NCBI GenBank assembly: GCA_019424905.1
Contig: JAHYYP010000009.1
Span: forward strand, 1 to 64,000
Reading direction: 5' to 3'
Origin: Collinsella sp.
GTDB lineage: Bacteria > Actinomycetota > Coriobacteriia > Coriobacteriales > Coriobacteriaceae
Length of the DNA stretch: 64,000 nucleotides
The notes beneath the pieces are model-generated. The model saw only the letters and a list, made by a program, of their open reading frames with translations, did not search any database and was not told where the DNA came from. The translations under genes and the position numbers were made by a program. Below are positions 25,836 through 34,239 of this stretch, piece by piece (position 1 is the stretch's first letter; the number at the start of each line of letters is the position of its first letter).

Positions 25836-25981
25836 ACCAAAAAGGGACGGGTTTATTTTGGCACGTTTCGGTCGGTATCAGGAAGTGTCAGGGACGGGGC
25901 GGCGGCAGGACTCGAGAGCGAAAAGAAGTATCGGGTTTGGTGCGCCCGCTTCTGCCCGTCCCGTGTGCAGGCGATACTCGG
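25836..25981 (+). promoter_or_regulatory. GGGAC-type repeat and leader-like element before crr
   Basis: ACCAAAAAGGGACGGGTTTATTTTGG (split here as motif) near 25836 is half of the hairpin seen complete at 33632-33702. It runs into CGGTATCAGGAAGTGTCAG, a GGGACGGGGC that can pair with GCCCGTCCC near 25950, GCGAAAAGAAGTATCGG, and GCGATACT (25975). This parallels the region before the phospho-beta-glucosidase. It lies upstream of the likely crr promoter, so it may not be in the crr transcript. Confidence 0.35.
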
Positions 25982-26058
25982 CTTATCGACCCGCGATGCA
26001 AAGGAGATGCTCGCCCCACGAACACTACCGGGAAGGGCTCGCGATTCGAGTCCCCACC

Positions 26059-26087
26059 TTAGCATTTGAACCATTTGGCACTATAAT
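26059..26087 (+). promoter_or_regulatory. Likely crr promoter
   Basis: TTAGCA (26059-26064), a 17-base spacer and a perfect TATAAT (26082-26087) lie about 50 bases before the crr start. The -10 is consensus and the -35 matches four of six. Confidence 0.55.
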
Positions 26088-26136
26088 TACCGTAGGCATG
26101 CGCACAACGTTGCGCTTAATCAAGAGGAGAAAACAT

Positions 26137-26673
26137 ATGGGTCTGTTTGACATGTTCAAGAAGAAGGCTGAGCCCGCGGCTGCCGCTGCTCCGGCCTCCA
26201 TCTCTGCTTCTGCTGGCGCCGACGTGCTGTGCTCGCCCGTCAAGGGCAAGGTCATCAAGATGGCCGACGTGCCCGATCCCGTCTTTGGTGGCGAGGTTCT
26301 GGGCAAGGGCTGTGCCGTGTGGCCCGAGGACGATCTGGTCTACGCTCCCTGCGACGGTAAGGTGACCGTCACCATGGGTCACGCCGTGGGTCTGCAGTCC
26401 GATAGCGGCATCGAGGTTCTGGTGCACGTTGGCGTCGATACCGTCAACATGAACGGCGATGGCTTCGAGGGCTTCGTCAAGGCCGACGACGTTGTGAAGG
26501 CTGGCCAGCCCATACTCAAGATCGACCGCGCCAAGATCGCCGCTGCCGGTTACAAGGACTGCGTCGTCGTGGCCGTGTCCAACACCGCCGAGTTTGCCGA
26601 TGTCGAGCTCACCGTTGAGGCAGAGTCCGCCGTCGCCGCCGGTGACGCCATCGTCAAGGTCGTCCGCAAGTAA
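26137..26673 (+). CDS. crr: PTS glucose-type IIA component
   Basis: IIA-Glc accepts phosphate from HPr and passes it to IIB domains of sugar permeases; in many bacteria it also signals carbon status. The 178-residue protein starts MGLFDMFKKK, much like the amphipathic N-terminus of E. coli IIA-Glc. An Ala-rich linker follows, then the IIA domain with VFGGEVLGKGCAVWP, the His in TMGHAVGLQ, and the phosphorylated His in EVLVHVGVDTVNMNG. A stand-alone IIA implies that it serves permeases lacking their own IIA. AGAGGAGAAAACAT precedes the ATG. It is monocistronic with its own promoter and terminator. Confidence 0.88.
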   Translation: MGLFDMFKKKAEPAAAAAPASISASAGADVLCSPVKGKVIKMADVPDPVFGGEVLGKGCAVWPEDDLVYAPCDGKVTVTMGHAVGLQSDSGIEVLVHVGVDTVNMNGDGFEGFVKADDVVKAGQPILKIDRAKIAAAGYKDCVVVAVSNTAEFADVELTVEAESAVAAGDAIVKVVRK

Positions 26674-26699
26674 ACTGCGGCGTCCAAAGGATGTGCAAG

Positions 26700-26728
26700 G
26701 GTGGTCGGGTTTTCCGGCCACCTTTTTT
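26700..26728 (+). terminator. Terminator of crr
   Basis: GGTGGTCGG (26700-26708) pairs with CCGGCCACC (26714-26722) and is followed by TTTTTT. It lies 26 bases after the stop. Confidence 0.8.
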
Positions 26729-26909
26729 ATTGCACCGTGGGGAAGCGTTTTATTGCACGTTGGGCGGGCTTGCAAACCGTTCGGACGCTAAAACGAACCG
26801 ACCACGCCTTCGCGTTGCCGAGGGTGTTCATAAGTGGATAGTATGGGCTTACTTATTACAACGTGTGCCGCGTCCGGGAAGCGCGGTGCCGCTCATTGGG
26901 AGGAACAAC

Positions 26910-27467
26910 ATGAAAAAGAAGCTGCTGCTTGCGCCCCTCATGGCCGTCTTGGTTGCATGCGTGGTCGTGCTTTCCGGCTGTGGAGGTCCTTCGGTTGAGG
27001 AGCTCATCACCGAGGATCTTACGACGCAGTTTGACGAGGTCAAGAACGGTGGCGACGACTTCCTCTCTGGTCTGGAGGAGGCTTCGGGCGACGAGTTCGA
27101 GCAGCTGGGTATCGATCCCAAGGAGTATGCCAAGACCTATCTCGAGGGCTTTGACTACAAGATCGGCGACGTGACGGTCGACGAAGACAAGGGTGTCGCG
27201 ACCGCCGAGGTCTCCATCACCTGCAAGTCCATGAACAAGATCGTCGAGGACTTCTCCACCCAGTATCAGGAGAAGGTTGCCGCGCTTGACACGGTTCCTT
27301 CCGATGACGAGCTGTACAAGATGGCCGGTCAGGTTATGGTCGATGTGACCAAGGCCACCGAGCCCAGGAAGACCACGGTTATCTTCAAGTACACCTGCAA
27401 CGACGACGGTGAGTGGTCTGCCGACGACTCCGTCAACTCCGAGATGATGGATGCAATGCTGAGCTAG
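26910..27467 (+). CDS. Small secreted lipoprotein (DUF5105-like)
   Basis: The 185-residue protein has a lipoprotein signal peptide (MKKKLLLAPLMAVLVACVVVLSGC, Cys at residue 24). The mature, acidic part has SVEELITEDLTTQFDEVKNG and a later YTCNDDGEWSADDSVNSEM. This pattern, two-layer alpha/beta with a terminal tryptophan strand, recalls DUF5105/DUF4878-type extracytoplasmic domains in gut bacteria, but the call is tentative. It would be anchored on the outer face of the membrane. GGGAGGAACAAC precedes the ATG. Copy B of the structured 3' element begins four bases after its stop. Confidence 0.72.
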   Translation: MKKKLLLAPLMAVLVACVVVLSGCGGPSVEELITEDLTTQFDEVKNGGDDFLSGLEEASGDEFEQLGIDPKEYAKTYLEGFDYKIGDVTVDEDKGVATAEVSITCKSMNKIVEDFSTQYQEKVAALDTVPSDDELYKMAGQVMVDVTKATEPRKTTVIFKYTCNDDGEWSADDSVNSEMMDAMLS

Positions 27468-27470
27468 TTC

Positions 27471-27620
27471 GTTGCGGCGTTTTACCAAACGCCGCAACTG
27501 CTCGACGCTGCGCGGTCACCAGAGCGACAACTTGTCATTCAAAGAGGACGGCATGACCAGAAGGTCAATGCCGCCCTCTTTTCATGCCAATTTGTTCGCT
27601 CTGGTGACCGCTCGCTGTCG
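27471..27620 (+). ncRNA. Structured 3' element, copy B (candidate RNA)
   Basis: Helix 1 is a 12-bp stem with loop TACC (27471-27498). Helix 2 pairs GCGGTCACCAGAGCGACA (27510-27527) with the stretch ending in TTCGCTCTGGTGACCGC (to about 27613). Helix 3 is AGAGGACGGCAT-GACC-AGAA-GGTC-A-ATGCCGCCCTCT followed by TTTT. Helices 2 and 3 differ in sequence from copy A but keep their pairing and the AGAA loop. Confidence 0.5.
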
Positions 27621-27651
27621 TTGCCAAAACATCGGCGTTGTCATGGCAGTC

Positions 27652-27730
27652 ATTGGGGATGTTCTTAAATGACTAGTCGTTGGTGACGTTCTTGTTTGAC
27701 TAGTCGTTTAAGAACGTCCCCAACGACTAC
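27652..27730. repeat. Compound GGGGACGTT hairpins
   Basis: A CAGTCATT/AATGACTAG unit is followed by a larger inverted repeat in which TAGTCGTTGGTGACGTTCTT pairs with AAGAACGTCCCCAACGACTA (ending 27730). It separates the plus-strand lipoprotein from the minus-strand phosphatase gene. Confidence 0.6.
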
Positions 27731-27776
27731 TTTCCGCGCAACGGTATTGCGACGGCTGGGTTGAGCAGCACCAGCG

Positions 27777-28445
27777 TTACTCGCCCAGAATCAGCGCCGC
27801 GAGCTCTGCCTGGGTGTCCACCACGTAGTCGGCGCCGGCGGCTTCCAGCTCTGCGCGGCCGCGGAAGCCCCAGCTGACGCCCGCGCTCTTAAGGCCGGCG
27901 TTGTGGCCGGTCAGGATATCGACATTGGAATCGCCCACATAGAGCGTGGTTGCCGGATTGGCGCCCAGCTTTTCCATCACATGTAGCGTAACGGGTGCTT
28001 CGGGCTTGGGCGGAAACGCATCGACACGGCCCTGTACCAGCGCAAAGCGCTCGGAACCAAAATATTTCTCGATAAGCGGGGCTGCCGAAATATGATCCTT
28101 GTTGGTGAGCACGGCAAGCTGAACGCCCGCGGCGCGCAGACGGTCGAGCATCTCAATCGTGCCGGCGTAGGGGGCGGTGTGGTCCTCCTTGTGCTCGCCG
28201 TAGTAAGCCCTAAACTCGGCAAGCGTCTGCTCAAACATGCGACCGTCGCCCGCATATTCGGCAGGCATAAAGCGTTCGACGAGCTTGAGCATGCCGTTTC
28301 CCACCTTGTAGCGGTACTCGTCGACGGCAAACGTGGGCCAGCCGTGCATCTCGCAGGTATGGTTGCCGGCGGCCGCCAGGTCCTCGAGCGTGTTGAGGAT
28401 GGTGCCGTCCAGGTCAAAGATCACATGGGAAAAAGCTGCTGCCAT
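27777..28445 (-). CDS. HAD-family phosphatase, phosphoglycolate phosphatase-like
   Basis: This 222-residue cytoplasmic hydrolase belongs to HAD subfamily IA. Motif I is FDLDGTILNT near the N-terminus, motif II is AVLTNKDH (near 112), motif III includes the Lys in FPPKPEAPV, and motif IV is YVGDSNVDI (near 168). A helical cap lies between motifs I and II. It resembles Gph and PpaX phosphatases, but the substrate cannot be told by eye. The ATG at 28445 follows GGGAG; an ATG five codons upstream is possible. It lies downstream of the hyp genes on the same strand, with a gap of about 100 bases. Confidence 0.85.
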   Translation of the reverse strand: MAAAFSHVIFDLDGTILNTLEDLAAAGNHTCEMHGWPTFAVDEYRYKVGNGMLKLVERFMPAEYAGDGRMFEQTLAEFRAYYGEHKEDHTAPYAGTIEMLDRLRAAGVQLAVLTNKDHISAAPLIEKYFGSERFALVQGRVDAFPPKPEAPVTLHVMEKLGANPATTLYVGDSNVDILTGHNAGLKSAGVSWGFRGRAELEAAGADYVVDTQAELAALILGE

Positions 28446-28549
28446 GAAAGCTCCCGTCATTGGGTTCCAAAACGCACCCCATGATACTGGGCATGCGTGC
28501 CGGGCATGTTTGGAATCTGAATATCTTTAATAGCCCTGAGCCTTTGTCG

Positions 28550-29584
28550 CTAGCAAATCCTCGGCAGCTGCTCTCCCACGAGCATGTCGAGGATGCGGGT
28601 CGAGCCCCAGCCGGTGCGCACGCGCACGGCGGGACGGGCATCCTCGGCAAGTGGCAGCACGCGACCGATGATGGCGGCATTCTCGCCGTAGCGGGCGGCG
28701 CGCATGGCGGCTAGCGCGGCATCGGCTTGCTCGGCCGGCACGACGGCAACCATCTTGCCCTCGTTTGCCACCTGCAGCACATCGTAGCCGAGCATCTCGC
28801 AGGCGGCCTGCACGTCGGGACGCACGGGCACGGCATCTTCGTCGACCTCCATGGCAACATTGCTGGCCTGGGCAAACTCGTTGAGTGTGGACGCCAGGCC
28901 ACCGCGCGTGGGGTCGCGAAAGCAACGCGTGCCGGGCGCTGCGGCCAGAACGTCGGCAATCAGGTGGTTGAGCGGCGCGGCATCGCTTTCGATCGTGCTC
29001 GAAAACGCCAGGCCCTCGCGTTGGCTCATGATGGCGATACCGTGGTCACCCAGTGTGCCCGACACCAGGATAACGTCGCCGGGCTGGCAGTTGGCGCCGC
29101 TGAGCGCCACGCCCGTGGGAACCTCGCCCACGCCGGCGGTATTGATGTAGACGCCGTCGGCCCCGCCGCGCTCGACCACCTTGGTGTCGCCCGTGATTAT
29201 GGACACGCCCGCCTCACGTGCTGTCTCGGCCATCGTCTGCACAATCTGGTGGAGCTTATCCATGGGATAGCCCTCTTCGAGGATAAAGCCACACGACAGG
29301 TAGCGCACGTTGGCGCCCGAGGTCGCGACGTCGTTAACGGTTCCGCACACGGCGAGGCGGCCGATGTTGCCACCGGGGAAGAACTGCGGCGAGACTACAA
29401 AGCTGTCAGTCGACATGGCTATGCGCCCGCTCGCGGGCAGCGCGGCGACGCCGGCGTCGTTGCCTTCGAGCAGCTCGGGCGACCCAAATGCATCCAGAAA
29501 GACCTCATCGATGATGCGTTTCATCATCTGACCGCCAGAGCCGTGGCCCAACAGGACGGTGCTATCGGTGGCAGTACGGGACAT
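28550..29584 (-). CDS. hypE: Hydrogenase maturation protein HypE
   Basis: HypE accepts a carbamoyl group from HypF on its C-terminal Cys and dehydrates it to a thiocyanate, the source of cyanide ligands for the NiFe site. The 344-residue protein shows the AIRS/PurM-like start GHGSGGQMMKRII, DDVA-type nucleotide-binding residues in TNDVATSGAN context, and the required C-terminus ending PRIC. It is the last gene of hypF-C-D-E, 48 bases after hypD, with GGAG before the ATG. Confidence 0.95.
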   Translation of the reverse strand: MSRTATDSTVLLGHGSGGQMMKRIIDEVFLDAFGSPELLEGNDAGVAALPASGRIAMSTDSFVVSPQFFPGGNIGRLAVCGTVNDVATSGANVRYLSCGFILEEGYPMDKLHQIVQTMAETAREAGVSIITGDTKVVERGGADGVYINTAGVGEVPTGVALSGANCQPGDVILVSGTLGDHGIAIMSQREGLAFSSTIESDAAPLNHLIADVLAAAPGTRCFRDPTRGGLASTLNEFAQASNVAMEVDEDAVPVRPDVQAACEMLGYDVLQVANEGKMVAVVPAEQADAALAAMRAARYGENAAIIGRVLPLAEDARPAVRVRTGWGSTRILDMLVGEQLPRIC

Positions 29585-29632
29585 ATCGAAAACTCCAATC
29601 GTGGGTGGTGCCGGTGTGTGGGTGTGTCCGGG

Positions 29633-30745
29633 CTAGTCGCGGTAGCGGTAGTACGCCGCGCAGCTGCCCTCGGAGCTCACCATGCACGGGCCGACGGGGT
29701 GCTCGGGCGTGCAGGTGCGGCCAAAGAGCGGGCAGCTGCTCGGCGCAATGGCCCCGCGCAGCACGTCGCCGCAGCGGCACCCGCGCGGCTCGACCGTCGC
29801 CTCAACGGGCACGTCAAAGCGAGCACGGGCATCAAAGCGCGAGAACTCGGGGCGGATGGAAAGACCCGAGTTGGCAATCAGCCCCAGCCCGCGCCATGTG
29901 GTATCGCACGGCTCAAATACCTGCTCGACCAGCTGGCGCGCCACGGGATTGCCGTCGGCATTGACGCCGCGACGGTAGGCGTTGTCGATTGCGGGCCTGT
30001 CCTCGACAACCATCTGGACCAGCATACAGATGCCCTGCAGGATATCGACCGGTTCAAATCCTGTGACCACGCCCGGGGTATTGAACTCGTCGACCAAAAA
30101 GCCAAAGGGGGCTAAGCCCGTGATGGTGGCGACGTGTCCCGGCAGGATAAAGCCGTCGATGGCGGTCTCGGGATCGTTGGCGATGGCGCGCAGCGCCGGC
30201 GGCGTGGTCTTGTGGGCGCAATAGACCGAGAAGTTCAAAAGCCCGCGCGCTTCGGCCTCCAAGATGGCGGCGGCGATGGTGGGCGTTGTGGTCTCAAAGC
30301 CCACGCCCATAAAAATGACCGGGCGATCGGGGTTTTGCTCGGCAATGTCGAGCGCGTCGAGCGGGGAGTAGACGATGCGAATGTCACGCCCTGCCGCTTT
30401 TTGCGCAGCGAGCGAGGTGGATGATCCGGGCACGCGCATCATGTCGCCAAAGGTGGTGATGATGGCGCCGTCTATGTTGGCGAGCGCGATTGCGTGGTCG
30501 ATGTCGCGGTTGGCGGTGACGCAGACGGGGCAGCCCGGGCCGCTCAGCAGCTTGAGCCCGGCCGGCATAATGGAGCGAAAGCCATAGCGCCCGATGCTCA
30601 CGGTATGCGTGCCGCAGACTTCCATAAGGTTGATGGCGCGGTCGCCGACAAGCTCATGAATGCGCTCGATGAGCTCGCGAGCCAGCTTGGGATTGCGGAA
30701 TGCCGAGAAGTCGATACCGGAGCGAGCCGGTTGTTCGGGCGCCAC
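29633..30745 (-). CDS. hypD: Hydrogenase maturation protein HypD
   Basis: HypD is the iron-sulfur scaffold on which Fe(CN)2CO is built with HypC. The 370-residue protein has the conserved Cys motifs CGTHTVSIGRYG (near 41), GPGCPVCVT (near 69-75) and the C-terminal cluster ligands (CRCGDVLRG, CPLFGRTCTPEHPVGPCMVSSEG). It begins with GTG, sharing one base with the hypC stop (TAGTG), behind GGAGG. This is tight translational coupling. All cysteines needed for cofactor assembly appear present. Confidence 0.95.
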   Translation of the reverse strand: MAPEQPARSGIDFSAFRNPKLARELIERIHELVGDRAINLMEVCGTHTVSIGRYGFRSIMPAGLKLLSGPGCPVCVTANRDIDHAIALANIDGAIITTFGDMMRVPGSSTSLAAQKAAGRDIRIVYSPLDALDIAEQNPDRPVIFMGVGFETTTPTIAAAILEAEARGLLNFSVYCAHKTTPPALRAIANDPETAIDGFILPGHVATITGLAPFGFLVDEFNTPGVVTGFEPVDILQGICMLVQMVVEDRPAIDNAYRRGVNADGNPVARQLVEQVFEPCDTTWRGLGLIANSGLSIRPEFSRFDARARFDVPVEATVEPRGCRCGDVLRGAIAPSSCPLFGRTCTPEHPVGPCMVSSEGSCAAYYRYRD

Positions 30746-31005
30746 TAGTAAGCCTCCGCCGGGTTGGTGGCAAGCTGGTCTTCTTCGACCAGCTCGGACA
30801 TGGCATTAACAAGCTCGAGCGTTTCCTGTGCTTCCTGCTCGTCGACGATCTGGATGCCAAAGCCGGCGTGTACGAGAATATAGTCGCCAACCTGCGCCGT
30901 CGGCACGAGTCGCAGCGACACGGGGCGCTCGATGCCCATCATGTCGACGGTGGCCTTGAGGTCGTCGTCGCGTTTGACTACTTTACCGGGAACGGCAAGG
31001 CACAT
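30745..31005 (-). CDS. hypC: Hydrogenase maturation chaperone HypC
   Basis: HypC is a small chaperone that carries the iron centre with HypD to the hydrogenase large subunit. The 86-residue protein starts MCLAVPGKVV with the essential Cys at position 2 and has the DYILVHAGFGIQIVDEQEA segment typical of HypC/HybG. The length is normal. It lies 131 bases after hypF and overlaps hypD by one base. Confidence 0.95.
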   Translation of the reverse strand: MCLAVPGKVVKRDDDLKATVDMMGIERPVSLRLVPTAQVGDYILVHAGFGIQIVDEQEAQETLELVNAMSELVEEDQLATNPAEAY

Positions 31006-31136
31006 ATTGTTCCCCTTTTATACGCTTTGCGCTGGACGGGCGCTCAATAATCCATCAGTTGATGGTAGCGCTCGCGGGCGCTGCGGGCAAACGCGCTACA
31101 CCTGTGAGACGGCGGCTTGCGGGCTGGCCGAACAGC

Positions 31137-33608
31137 CTATTGCGGTGCGACCTGTGCGAGGCGAGTGCGTGCGACTGCCGCCTGACCGTAGGCGATGCAG
31201 CCGTCGTTAACGGGCACGGTTTGGGGAATCAAGACCGTAAGGCCTGCGTCTTTAAGCTTGCGGGTGAGGAACTGAAGCAAAAGTCGGTTCATGAACACGC
31301 CGCCCGAGAGCGCGACGGTATCGATGCCCTCGTGCACGCAGATATCGCTGGCGATGCGCGCCGAGGAGCGCGCGACGGCGACATGGAAGTCGAGTGCGAG
31401 CCTGTCGGCGGGCGCTCCGGCTTCAATTCCTCCCAAAAGTGCCTCAAAGAGTGCTTTCTGGTCCAGAACATAGGGGCCGTCTAGCCACGATGGGCCAGAT
31501 GCGAAATAGCCGGCGTTGTCGTCGGGAAAATGGGCGATTTCGTTGTCGAGCGCGCGCCAGGCGGCGGCCTCAAGCTCGATGGCGGGTTCGCCCTCGTAGG
31601 TTGCCTTGTCGCAGATGCCCAGAATTGCTGCTGCGGCATCAAAGAGACGCCCCATGCTGCTGGTACGCGGGCTGTTGATGTCGCGCTCGATCATGGTGGC
31701 TGTCACGCTGCGCGTTTGCTCGTCGAGGCTGTCCAAAAGTCGAGCGGCACCTGGGTGCTCGAGCAGGCCGAGCTCACTGAGCAGGGCAAAGGCGTTGCGG
31801 CGGGCGTCGCGCACGGAGGCCGCCCCGCCGGGGAGCGCCCAGGTGCGCAAATGCGCGGCGCGCTCAAAGCCGCCAAGGCCGGCGACAAGAAACTCGCCGC
31901 CCCAAATGGTCCCATCGGTGCCGGCGCCGGTGCCGTCAAAGGCGATGCCAAGGACGCGCGCGTCGGTTGTAAGCTGGCCCGCGGCGATGGCCTCGGCCAT
32001 TACGCTCGCGATATGCGCATGATGGTGCTGCACCTCGACGAGCGGCAGATTGCATTTTCGCGCCTGCTCGCGCGCCCACTGGCCCGATAGATAGCTGGGG
32101 TGTACATCGCAGGCCAAGGCGGCGGGCGCCAAGTCAAAGAGATCTTCCAAGCGCGTGCGCGCGGCGTTCCAGGCATCGAAGGTCCCGCCGTTTTCAACAT
32201 CGCCGATATGCTGCGACACAAAACAGGTTGCCTCGCCGTTCGTCCCTTCGCGCGTGAGCGCAATCGTGGCCTTTTGTTGTGGCCCGCAGGCGAGCACGCA
32301 GGACGGAGCGCCGTCGAGCGCCGGCAACGGCAGCGGCTGGGGTGCATATCCGCGAGCGCGGCGCACGGGCATAACGGCGCCGCCGACCACGCGCACTACA
32401 GAGTCGTCGTAGCGCGAGAGGATCGCGCGGTCGTTACCGAGCAACGCGTCGGCGATGCCGGCGGCAACGAGGTGTTCCCAGGCAAGATCGTCATCGGTCT
32501 CGATGGGCTCTTCGCTCAGGTTGCCGCTGGTCATGACGAGCGCGTGCATACCGCAGGCTTCTGCCACGGCAAGCAACAGATGTTGAAGCGGCGTATAGGG
32601 GAGCATGACGCCGAGCTCGGGCAAGTCGTGCGCGACAGATGGCGCGAGGGCGAGGATGTCGGGGGAACCGCCGTTGCCCTCGCCAGCAGTGCGCTGGCGC
32701 AGCAGCACAATGGGGCGGATACTGCCGGCGAGCAGATCGCGTTCAGCATCGTCGATATGACACAGGCGCCCGGCATCGGCAAGACTGCGCACCATGACGG
32801 CAAGCGGCTTATTGCTGCGGCGTTTGCGACGGCGCAACTCGGCCACCGCCTGCTCGTTGGCAGCGTCACAGGCTAGATGGAATCCGCCCAGGCCCTTGAT
32901 GGCGACGATGCCACCGCTGGCCAGCAGCTCAACGCAGCGCTCGATGATAGCGTCGCTGGCCTCGCGTGTGGTGCCGACGGCCGGTGTCGCGGACGAATTC
33001 CCGCACGCATCGCCGTTCACAGCCTCGCGCCACGTAATATGCGGCCCGCAATCAAAGCAGGCATCGGGCTGTGCGTGAAAGCGACGGTCGAGTGGATTGG
33101 CATACTCTGCGGCGCAGGCGGGGCACATGGGGAAACGGTCCATCGAGGTAGCCGCTCGGTCATACGGCAGCGACCGGATGATGGTAAAGCGTGGGCCGCA
33201 GTTGGTGCAGTTGATAAAAGGGTAGTGATAGCGCTGATCGGCGGGGTCGAACAGCTCGCGCAGGCAATCGTCACAGGTGGCGATATCGGGCGAGACGAGA
33301 GTCGTGTGCGCGGTCTGATCCTGCGACGCTACGATGCGAAAGCCCTGCTCATTGGCAGTGCTCCAGCCGCTAGGCTCCAAATCCGCAATATCGACTCGCT
33401 CAACGTGAGCTGCCGCAGGCGCATGCTCAGAAAGCGCGGCAACAAAAGCATCGAGCGCATCGGCCGGAGCGTGCGCCTCGATATGCACGCCGTCGCCCGC
33501 GTTGAGCACCCATCCGCAAATGCCATGCGCCATGGCCTCGCGATACACAAACGGTCGCATGCCAACGCCCTGCACAATGCCCGTCACATGAATATGCACA
33601 TGCCGCAT
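31137..33608 (-). CDS. hypF: Carbamoyltransferase HypF
   Basis: HypF makes the carbamoyl group for the cyanide ligands of NiFe hydrogenase from carbamoyl phosphate and ATP. The 823-residue protein has four parts in order: an acylphosphatase domain (VTGIVQGVGMRPFVYRE), two zinc fingers (CDDCLRELFDP...CTNCGPRF and CPACAAEYANP...CFDCGPHI), a YrdC-like domain near 210-400, and a Kae1-like C-terminal domain (VEVQHHHAHIASVMAE, AFDGTGAGTDGTIWGGEF). The chosen ATG at 33608 follows GAGGGG. An in-frame ATG nine codons upstream lacks such a site. It is first in hypF-C-D-E. Confidence 0.95.
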   Translation of the reverse strand: MRHVHIHVTGIVQGVGMRPFVYREAMAHGICGWVLNAGDGVHIEAHAPADALDAFVAALSEHAPAAAHVERVDIADLEPSGWSTANEQGFRIVASQDQTAHTTLVSPDIATCDDCLRELFDPADQRYHYPFINCTNCGPRFTIIRSLPYDRAATSMDRFPMCPACAAEYANPLDRRFHAQPDACFDCGPHITWREAVNGDACGNSSATPAVGTTREASDAIIERCVELLASGGIVAIKGLGGFHLACDAANEQAVAELRRRKRRSNKPLAVMVRSLADAGRLCHIDDAERDLLAGSIRPIVLLRQRTAGEGNGGSPDILALAPSVAHDLPELGVMLPYTPLQHLLLAVAEACGMHALVMTSGNLSEEPIETDDDLAWEHLVAAGIADALLGNDRAILSRYDDSVVRVVGGAVMPVRRARGYAPQPLPLPALDGAPSCVLACGPQQKATIALTREGTNGEATCFVSQHIGDVENGGTFDAWNAARTRLEDLFDLAPAALACDVHPSYLSGQWAREQARKCNLPLVEVQHHHAHIASVMAEAIAAGQLTTDARVLGIAFDGTGAGTDGTIWGGEFLVAGLGGFERAAHLRTWALPGGAASVRDARRNAFALLSELGLLEHPGAARLLDSLDEQTRSVTATMIERDINSPRTSSMGRLFDAAAAILGICDKATYEGEPAIELEAAAWRALDNEIAHFPDDNAGYFASGPSWLDGPYVLDQKALFEALLGGIEAGAPADRLALDFHVAVARSSARIASDICVHEGIDTVALSGGVFMNRLLLQFLTRKLKDAGLTVLIPQTVPVNDGCIAYGQAAVARTRLAQVAPQ

Positions 33609-33631
33609 GCGACACCCCTCATCAAAACCGA

Positions 33632-33702
33632 CCAAAAAGGGACAGGTTTATTTTGGTAGGTAAAACTTCTAAACCTGCCAAAACAAACCTGTCCCTTTTT
33701 GG
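33632..33702. repeat. Long palindrome with AAAAAGGGACAGG arms
   Basis: CCAAAAAGGGACAGGTTT (33632-33649) pairs perfectly with AAACCTGTCCCTTTTTGG (33685-33702), and the inner TTTTGGTAGGT/ACCTGCCAAAA extend the stem. It lies between nikR and hypF and could end the nikR transcript. It is the clearest full-length member of the GGGAC-core family. Confidence 0.8.
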
Positions 33703-33725
33703 CAGGTGCGCTGCGGGAAATCCCG

Positions 33726-34238
33726 CTACAGCCCCAGGCTCTGCTTGGTGGCGGCGCACGTGAGCTCGCCGTGCTTAACGCCGCGCAGGCCCAGCAGGCG
33801 GTCGGACAGTTCGTAGACGCGCTCGCCGCGACCCTTGAGCGCCAGGATCTCCAAGCAGTTGTGGTGATCCAGATGTACGTGCATGGTCGATACGATCTCG
33901 TCGGTGTAGTCGTGCTGCACTTCGTCCAGACGGCGCGTCAGGTCGCCGGTATGGTGGTCGTAGATCATGGTGAGCGACCCGATAACATGCTCATCGGGCG
34001 TGCGCATCTGCTCTTTGGCGATCGAGGCGCGAATCAGGTCGCGCACGGCCTCGGAGCGGTTGGCCACGTCGCCGCGGCGCGCGATCTGTTCGTCAAAACG
34101 GCGCAGCAGGTCGTCCGGTGCGGTAACCGAAAAGCGGACCAGCTCGGAGCCGGAGCCACTACAGTGGCAGCCTGCGTCACCGTCCGCCCCGTGCGGATGC
34201 TCGTGCTCGTACCCGCAGCCGTGCTCATGTTCGGCCAC
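33726..34238 (-). CDS. nikR: Nickel-responsive regulator NikR with a His-rich N-terminal extension
   Basis: NikR is a ribbon-helix-helix repressor that senses Ni2+. The 170-residue protein has an RHH domain (ELVRFSVTAPDDLLRRFDEQIARRG..RSEAVRDLIRASI, residues 32-75) and an ACT-like metal domain with the nickel ligands in STMHVHLDHHNCLEILAL. It also has an N-terminal extension of about 30 residues with many His and Cys (HEHGCGYEHEHPHG..CHCS), which is not part of usual NikR. The start is GTG, one base after the stop of the 82-residue gene upstream. It lies just upstream of the hyp genes and probably matches nickel supply with hydrogenase maturation. Confidence 0.9.
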   Translation of the reverse strand: MAEHEHGCGYEHEHPHGADGDAGCHCSGSGSELVRFSVTAPDDLLRRFDEQIARRGDVANRSEAVRDLIRASIAKEQMRTPDEHVIGSLTMIYDHHTGDLTRRLDEVQHDYTDEIVSTMHVHLDHHNCLEILALKGRGERVYELSDRLLGLRGVKHGELTCAATKQSLGL

Positions 34239-34239
34239 G

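Noticed and set aside
25985..26060. tRNA-like 3' end with GATTCGAGTCCCC
   Set aside because: The stretch recalls a T-loop, but the bases on both sides do not form a 5-bp T-stem, and no acceptor or anticodon arm can be drawn.
28550..33608. Complete hydrogenase locus
   Set aside because: Only maturation genes hypF, C, D and E are present. No large or small subunit, hypA or hypB is seen in the window.
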